From assembly GCA_002938075.1 (NCBI GenBank), contig PTLK01000057.1:1-9887 (forward strand): 9,887 bases of DNA, written 5' to 3'. How positions within the stretch are numbered: position 1 is the stretch's first letter; the number at the start of each line of letters is the position of its first letter. Below are positions 5,897 through 9,887 of the stretch, piece by piece. A program made the position numbers and the translations under genes. Below the pieces are notes generated by a model that had not been told where the DNA came from, did not search any database, and worked only from the letters and a program-made list of their open reading frames with translations. The DNA is from Alphaproteobacteria bacterium MarineAlpha3_Bin3 (GTDB lineage: Bacteria > Pseudomonadota > Alphaproteobacteria > Rhodospirillales > Casp-alpha2).

Positions 5897-8290
5897 CTAT
5901 CGGTTGCCGGCCGCCGGGGTCAGAACCAGGGTGGCGGCGGCGTTCTTCAAGGCGGCGGCGGTTTGGCTCATGCGCTTGTAGCGGCCGTCGCGCCAATCCG
6001 CCAATAGATCGCGATAATGGGCAGAGGCGGGATGGCCCGATTGCCCGGTGGCGATGATGAAACGGGACCGGCGAAGGTCCGCCAAGTCGTAAATCGCCCG
6101 AAAGCCCGGACCGTGGACGTGCTCGAACGGGCGTGAAGGATTGTTGATGTGGCTGGCTCCCCGGTTGACGGTGTAATTGCCGCCGTCGGTGGGGATTTCC
6201 AGATCGACAAAACGGCTGAGCCACGGCACGCCCGAAAACCCCCCATGGGCGAACCGGGCACGGTGAACGTCGCCCCAACGCCAGGACCCGATGTCGGATC
6301 CGAACGAGTCCGCGAGCTTGGTCAGGGCGCGGTTCAGGGAATGGCGGAGGCGGCTGGGACAGTCCTCCTCCTCTGCGGTATTGACGTTGTCGCACCATGC
6401 CTGGCGTCGACTGAGGACGGATTCGATAAACCGCGGCCTGAAGGTCAGGTATTGGCGGTAAAGATCGCCCAGCTCGTCGGCATAAAGGGCTTGGTTAAGC
6501 TCCAACAGCCAGGTCGAGAAGATCAACGGCTCGGGTCGGCCGCGGGACATGGCGCCGTCCCATTCCCCTAACATGGCCAGGGCCCGGCGGCCGTGCGCGT
6601 CGGCCAGCTCGATGTCGGTCATCAGTGGTAACAATCGCTTCGCCATTTCCGAAACGTGGTCCCGCTGAATCTGCGTCGTGCTGTGAACGGCCTGCAGCTT
6701 CTTGTCCAGCAGTTCGATGATGCGCCGGGCCCGATAGGCGGGCGCCCAGTCGTAAGAGATGAAATGCGGGTATCCCTTGGGCGTGATGCGGTTGTTGGCG
6801 TTGACGATGCGCCCGGACGGCGGGTTGAGGATGGACGGAAGCTCGTCGAAGGGCACGTAGCCGGTCCAGTCGGTCTCGCCGTCCCAACCGGGGCTCGGCA
6901 CCAGCCCCCAGCCGCGTTTGCGGACCGGCACCAGCCCGGGGGCGATAAAGCCGATGTCGCCGCCGGTGGAGGCGAAAAAGAAATTGCTTTGCGGGGCCTG
7001 GAAATCCCGAAGCGCGTCGACGAAGGCGTCCCAGGTTTCGGCCCGGTTGATGTGGAAGAAGGCTTCCGGGGTCAGGTCCTCGGGCTCCAGGTAGGTCGCC
7101 GACAAGGCCATCACCACGTCCTTTCCGGCGGCCCGCGCGGTGCCGCCGTCGATGTCGGAAACGATGGGGCCGTGGCGGGATTCCCGGACCGTAATGGTGA
7201 CCGGATTGGCGTCCTTGACCTTGATGATTTCGCTCCGGGTTTCGAAATCATCCCAGCCGTCGGGAGTCTTGTAGCGGCGGCCATCGGCATCGGTCTGTTC
7301 GACGAACAGGTCCTGGATGTCGCTTTGGGTATTCGTCATGCCCCAGGCGATCTTGCCGTTGTGGCCGAGGATGGTGAACGGCACCCCCGGGATCGTCGCC
7401 CCGGCGACCTTCAGGTCGGGCGTCTCGATGCGGGCCAGGTACCAAAGGATCGGCTGGGTGAATCCTAAATGCGGATCGTTGGCCAGGATGGCGCCCCGGG
7501 TGGAGGTATTTTTCTTGGCCACCACCCAGGCGTTCGAGGCGCCGCGCGGAAGCCCGGTCGGCGCCGGGTCCAGGGCCGCCAATTTATCCAAATCGAACGG
7601 CCGGGTAAGCGCCAAGGCCTCCTCGATGGTCCCCGGGGCGTCGTCGGGATAAAGGGGCCACAGTTCGCCGACCCGGGCCGGCGCCAGCTTCCGGGCCAGG
7701 CGGGTGCGCAGGATTTCATCGCGCCAGTTGCCGCCGAGCCGCACCGCCATGATCTTTCCCCAGACCAGCGAGTCGGCCGGCCGCCAGGGTTCAGGGGTAA
7801 CCCCGAGAAAGGCGAATTCGAGCGCCGGCACGCCCCAGGGCAGGCGGCGGCTGTGGGCGATGCGGGCGTTGACCCCGGCGGCGTAAAGGTTGAGCGCCGT
7901 CAGCACGGGCTCGGACAGGTCCTCGACCTGCCTTTCCGCCAACCAATAAAGGCCAAGGGTGCGCATCCACTTGTCCGACGCAAGCGCCGCCGGTCCCAGG
8001 ACCTCGGCCAGCCGCCCGGCGCCGAAGCGGCGCATGGTTTCCATCTGCCACAGACGGTCCTGGGCATGGACGAAGCCGAGGGCGAAATAGGCGTCGCGGC
8101 TGGATTTGGCGAAAATATGGGCAATGCCGGAATCGTCGCGGTAGACCTCGACCGGCTGCTCGAGTACCGGGACCTCAATGGTGCCGTCGGTTTCGGGCAG
8201 CGTCGCCCACAGCCACCCAAAACCGGCGCCGCCGATCACCAGCACCACCGACCCCAACCCTAAAATCGCATAAACCAACCGCCGCATCAT
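5897..8290 (-). CDS. Penicillin amidase / acyl-homoserine-lactone acylase family Ntn hydrolase
   Basis: Self-processing N-terminal-nucleophile amidase of 797 residues from the ATG at 8288-8290. A hydrophobic segment at residues 4-27 is a signal anchor or signal peptide, so it acts in the periplasm. The likely cleavage is in PRGA-SNAW, making S252 the first residue of a beta chain of about 546 residues, typical of the family. Catalytic features fit: beta-chain S1, an H at beta position 23 in NDPHLG (the position used in PvdQ-type acylases), an NANN segment (N499) and arginines about 21-23 residues later, matching the Asn and Arg of penicillin G acylase. The family cleaves amides including penicillins and N-acyl homoserine lactones; which substrate is used cannot be read here. 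A longer frame starts at TTG 8365, but that codon lies in the -35 box. The Shine-Dalgarno GGGAG lies 11 nt before 8290. It heads a probable operon with the threonine ammonia-lyase. Confidence 0.92.
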   Translation of the reverse strand: MMRRLVYAILGLGSVVLVIGGAGFGWLWATLPETDGTIEVPVLEQPVEVYRDDSGIAHIFAKSSRDAYFALGFVHAQDRLWQMETMRRFGAGRLAEVLGPAALASDKWMRTLGLYWLAERQVEDLSEPVLTALNLYAAGVNARIAHSRRLPWGVPALEFAFLGVTPEPWRPADSLVWGKIMAVRLGGNWRDEILRTRLARKLAPARVGELWPLYPDDAPGTIEEALALTRPFDLDKLAALDPAPTGLPRGASNAWVVAKKNTSTRGAILANDPHLGFTQPILWYLARIETPDLKVAGATIPGVPFTILGHNGKIAWGMTNTQSDIQDLFVEQTDADGRRYKTPDGWDDFETRSEIIKVKDANPVTITVRESRHGPIVSDIDGGTARAAGKDVVMALSATYLEPEDLTPEAFFHINRAETWDAFVDALRDFQAPQSNFFFASTGGDIGFIAPGLVPVRKRGWGLVPSPGWDGETDWTGYVPFDELPSILNPPSGRIVNANNRITPKGYPHFISYDWAPAYRARRIIELLDKKLQAVHSTTQIQRDHVSEMAKRLLPLMTDIELADAHGRRALAMLGEWDGAMSRGRPEPLIFSTWLLELNQALYADELGDLYRQYLTFRPRFIESVLSRRQAWCDNVNTAEEEDCPSRLRHSLNRALTKLADSFGSDIGSWRWGDVHRARFAHGGFSGVPWLSRFVDLEIPTDGGNYTVNRGASHINNPSRPFEHVHGPGFRAIYDLADLRRSRFIIATGQSGHPASAHYRDLLADWRDGRYKRMSQTAAALKNAAATLVLTPAAGNR

Positions 8291-8336
8291 CGTTGCCGGT
8301 GCTCCCGTGCCCGCCCTTGGTAAAAGGGTCTTTAAG

Positions 8337-8365
8337 TTTATAAATAGGGCTGGCCCATTGTCCAA
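8337..8365 (-). promoter_or_regulatory. Sigma70-like promoter of the acylase-threonine ammonia-lyase operon
   Basis: On the minus strand, TTGGAC (8360-8365) and TATAAA (8337-8342) are separated by exactly 17 nt, with the -10 box matching 5 of 6 positions. Transcription would begin around 8330, giving a 5' leader of about 40 nt before the ATG at 8290. It runs back to back with the CoA-transferase promoter candidate. Confidence 0.55.
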
Positions 8366-8375
8366 GGTTTCAGGC

Positions 8376-8399
8376 GGTCAAAGCCCGAACCGGATGACC
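8376..8399. repeat. Dyad GGTCA-N14-TGACC between divergent promoters
   Basis: Perfect 5-bp inverted arms at 8376-8380 and 8395-8399 lie between the -35 boxes of the two divergent promoter candidates (8360-8365 on minus, 8403-8408 on plus). The location and symmetry suit a dimeric regulator acting on both transcripts, but arms this short also occur by chance. Confidence 0.3.
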
Positions 8400-8402
8400 C
8401 TG

Positions 8403-8432
8403 TTGGCGCTGAGGCATTCGTTACTTTATAAG
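8403..8432 (+). promoter_or_regulatory. Sigma70-like promoter of the CoA-transferase gene
   Basis: TTGGCG (8403-8408) and TATAAG (8427-8432) are separated by 18 nt, with the -10 box matching 5 of 6. The transcript would begin near 8439, leaving a leader of about 73 nt before the ATG at 8512. This placement argues against using the GTG at 8434 as the translation start. Confidence 0.45.
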
Positions 8433-8494
8433 GGTGTGGAATTTAACTGCGCCGCCTTGGGTAAATGTTTCCGCCAAGCCCATCCTTGAAACCC

Positions 8495-8501
8495 GGAGAG
8501 G
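8495..8501 (+). promoter_or_regulatory. Ribosome binding site deciding the CoA-transferase start
   Basis: GGAGAGG, followed by an AGG at 8503-8505, lies 10 nt upstream of the ATG at 8512. It supports that ATG over the in-frame GTG at 8434, which would add 26 residues unlike the conserved start of the family. Confidence 0.7.
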
Positions 8502-8511
8502 CAGGTCATCC

Positions 8512-9729
8512 ATGAGCGGTCCCCTGCATGGCCTTCGAATTTTCGACCTGACCCGCATCCTCGCCGGGCCCACGTGCACCCAGATCCTGGGCGACCTGGG
8601 GGCCGACGTGATCAAGGTCGAGCAACCCGGAAAAGGCGACGATACCCGGCGTTTCGCGCCGCCGTACCTGAGGGACGGGACCGGCAAAGAAACCGGGGAA
8701 AGCGCCTATTTCGCCAGCTCCAACCGCAACAAGCGTTCCATCACCCTCGACCTCGCCAACCCGGAAGGCCAGGACCTGGCCAGGCGCCTGATCGCCGAGT
8801 CCGACGTGCTGGCGGAAAACTTCAAGACCGGCGGAATGAAGAAATTCGGCCTCGGCTACGAGCAGTTGAAGGACGAATTTCCGGGCCTGGTCTATTGTTC
8901 GATCACCGGTTTTGGCCAGACCGGCCCCTATGCGTCGCGCCCGGGCTACGACGTCCTGATCCAGGCCATGGGCGGGATCATGAGCACTACCGGTGAGCCC
9001 GACGGCGAACCGCAGAAAACGGCCGTTCCCATCGCCGACATCATGGCCGGCATGTACGCCGCGGTGTCCATCAACGCGGCGCTTCGGCACCGCGAGGTAA
9101 CGGGGCAGGGGCAGTACATCGACATCGGCATGCTCGACACCCAGGTGGCGACGATGTCGATCCTGGGCCTCAACTACCTGGCCACCGGCGAGGTCCCGCT
9201 CCGGCTCGGCAACGCGCACCCGAACATCGTGCCCTATCAGTCCTTTCCGACCGCCGACGGGAGTATCATCATCGCCGTCGCCAACGACGAACAGTTCGAC
9301 AGGCTTTGCGTCTTTGCCGGCCACCCGGAACTGGCTGTGGACGAAAAATTCAAGACCAACGCCCAGCGGGTCCTCAACCGCGATGAGCTGATTGCAAAAC
9401 TGCGCCAAGTCATCGCCGAAAAACCGTCCAAGCACTGGCTCGACGGGCTCGAGGCCAACAACGTCAGCTCGGGTCCCATCAACGATCTCGAACAGGTCTT
9501 CAACGATCCGCAAGTCAAGGCCCGGGGCATGGAACTGGAAATGCCCCATTCGGCCACCGGCGATGCGCCGGTGCGCCTGATCGCCAGCCCGATCAGGATG
9601 TCGGCCACCAACCCCAACTATCGCCACGCCCCGCCGATGCTGGGCCAGCACACCGACGAGGTGCTGAAGGAACTGCTTGACCTCGGGCCGGACGAAATCG
9701 CCGGGCTGCGCGAGCGCGGCGTGATCTGA
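8512..9729 (+). CDS. CaiB/BaiF family (class III) CoA-transferase
   Basis: This cytoplasmic enzyme moves CoA between carboxylic acids through covalent aspartyl intermediates. The 405-residue product is of normal length for the family. It begins with the characteristic LHGLRIFDLTRILAGP (5-20), followed by LGDLGADVIKVEQPGKGDDTR (26-46), NRNKRSITLDL (71-81) and ITGFGQTGPYASRPGYD (131-147). The catalytic aspartate is most likely D176 in VPIADIMAG, matching D169 of formyl-CoA transferase. The GDDTR-xxx-PP segment and the NRNKRSI stretch resemble the SUGCT-type (succinyl/glutaryl CoA-transferase) subgroup more than oxalate-specific Frc, but that is a by-eye judgement and the substrate pair is unknown. 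The ATG at 8512 has a good ribosome site. It is divergent from the acylase operon. No acyl-CoA dehydrogenase or dehydratase partner is visible within the window. Confidence 0.94.
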   Translation: MSGPLHGLRIFDLTRILAGPTCTQILGDLGADVIKVEQPGKGDDTRRFAPPYLRDGTGKETGESAYFASSNRNKRSITLDLANPEGQDLARRLIAESDVLAENFKTGGMKKFGLGYEQLKDEFPGLVYCSITGFGQTGPYASRPGYDVLIQAMGGIMSTTGEPDGEPQKTAVPIADIMAGMYAAVSINAALRHREVTGQGQYIDIGMLDTQVATMSILGLNYLATGEVPLRLGNAHPNIVPYQSFPTADGSIIIAVANDEQFDRLCVFAGHPELAVDEKFKTNAQRVLNRDELIAKLRQVIAEKPSKHWLDGLEANNVSSGPINDLEQVFNDPQVKARGMELEMPHSATGDAPVRLIASPIRMSATNPNYRHAPPMLGQHTDEVLKELLDLGPDEIAGLRERGVI

Positions 9730-9887
9730 GAGATTTTCCCGTCCCGGTGCCCTCAAAACGCCTGAAAACAAACAATTTTCCTCCATCCGGCGTTGCGTTT
9801 ATTGTCATACACGGACGCATTCCCAACATACTCGCGAAACATATCGCCGATAAAATTGCCGTCACCTAACGAAGACTTGTTCCCGCC
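9730..9887. other. Intergenic tail with a weak stem-loop and a promoter-like box; no gene seen
   Basis: After the CoA-transferase stop, AACGCC (9757-9762) can pair with GGCGTT (9789-9794), with an inner GAAAA (9764-9768) to TTTTC (9776-9780) stem. The outer stem is followed by GCGTTTATT. It could be a weak transcription end but lacks a real T tract. A TTGTCA (9802-9807) resembles a -35 box, with CATACT (9827-9832) 19 nt later as a poor -10. The stretch is more AT-rich than the genes. It probably contains the start region of a gene beyond the right edge. Confidence 0.3.

Noticed and set aside
6656..8263. Two long plus-strand open frames (6656-7468 and 7469-8263) opposite the acylase
   Set aside because: Both are antisense to the conserved acylase and have shadow-type composition with no motif or plausible ribosome site.
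8291..8365. Longer acylase start at TTG 8363-8365
   Set aside because: The TTG coincides with the -35 box of the best promoter candidate, and the extra 25 residues would precede the signal anchor. ATG 8290 has a Shine-Dalgarno and places the membrane segment at the N-terminus.
8434..8511. Longer CoA-transferase start at GTG 8434
   Set aside because: It would start at about the transcription start. The ATG at 8512 has a strong ribosome site and matches the conserved N-terminus of the family.
8506..9786. A 426-codon open frame on the minus strand opposite the CoA-transferase
   Set aside because: It shadows a complete, well-conserved CoA-transferase. The protein is Val/Gly/Asp/His-rich without recognisable domains.
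1..9887. Defence system, mobile element, CRISPR array, tRNA or attachment site
   Set aside because: No transposase, integrase, regularly spaced repeats, tRNA-like cloverleaf or defence protein domains were seen. Every sizeable coding region belongs to a core metabolic, motility or transport family.

Overview
The window reads as ordinary, GC-rich (by eye above 60%) chromosomal DNA from an alphaproteobacterium, probably a flagellated Rhodospirillales-like lineage. The reasons are the Bpt-type aminoacyltransferase, the proton-type MotA/MotB pair, a Tat-exported TRAP-type binding protein and the protein sequence style. The organism assignment is inference. I see no tRNA, rRNA, insertion sequence, integrase, CRISPR array or defence cassette.

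Layout. From the left edge to about 3030 all genes lie on the minus strand: the N-terminus of a TRAP transporter substrate-binding protein (cut by the window edge), bpt (N-end rule leucyltransferase), then motB and motA, with motA first in the direction of transcription. A 284 bp divergent intergenic region (3031-3314) is rich in inverted repeats and may hold a small RNA or leader. A two-gene plus-strand operon follows: a small flavin reductase and, overlapping it by 8 nt, a membrane-anchored SAM-dependent methyltransferase of unknown substrate. It converges with only 10 nt of spacing on a minus-strand pair. That pair is a penicillin-amidase/acyl-homoserine-lactone-acylase family Ntn hydrolase (upstream) and a catabolic-type threonine ammonia-lyase with an ACT domain (downstream, 15 nt apart). 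A divergent promoter region (about 8291-8511) separates the acylase from a plus-strand CaiB/BaiF family CoA-transferase. The last 158 bp hold no recognisable gene.

How the genes fit together. MotA and MotB form the flagellar stator. The flavin reductase and methyltransferase are translationally coupled, but no shared pathway is evident. The acylase and threonine ammonia-lyase are probably co-transcribed from a good sigma70-like promoter at 8337-8365. Its position also shows that the acylase starts at the ATG at 8290 and not at the longer TTG-started frame. The remaining genes look like housekeeping or catabolic functions.

No obviously new multi-gene system is visible. The points most worth a second look are the structured motA/flavin-reductase intergenic region, the anchored methyltransferase with its internally duplicated linker, the apparently complete catalytic set of the acylase, a dyad between the two divergent promoters near 8387, and a hairpin covering the motB ribosome binding site.
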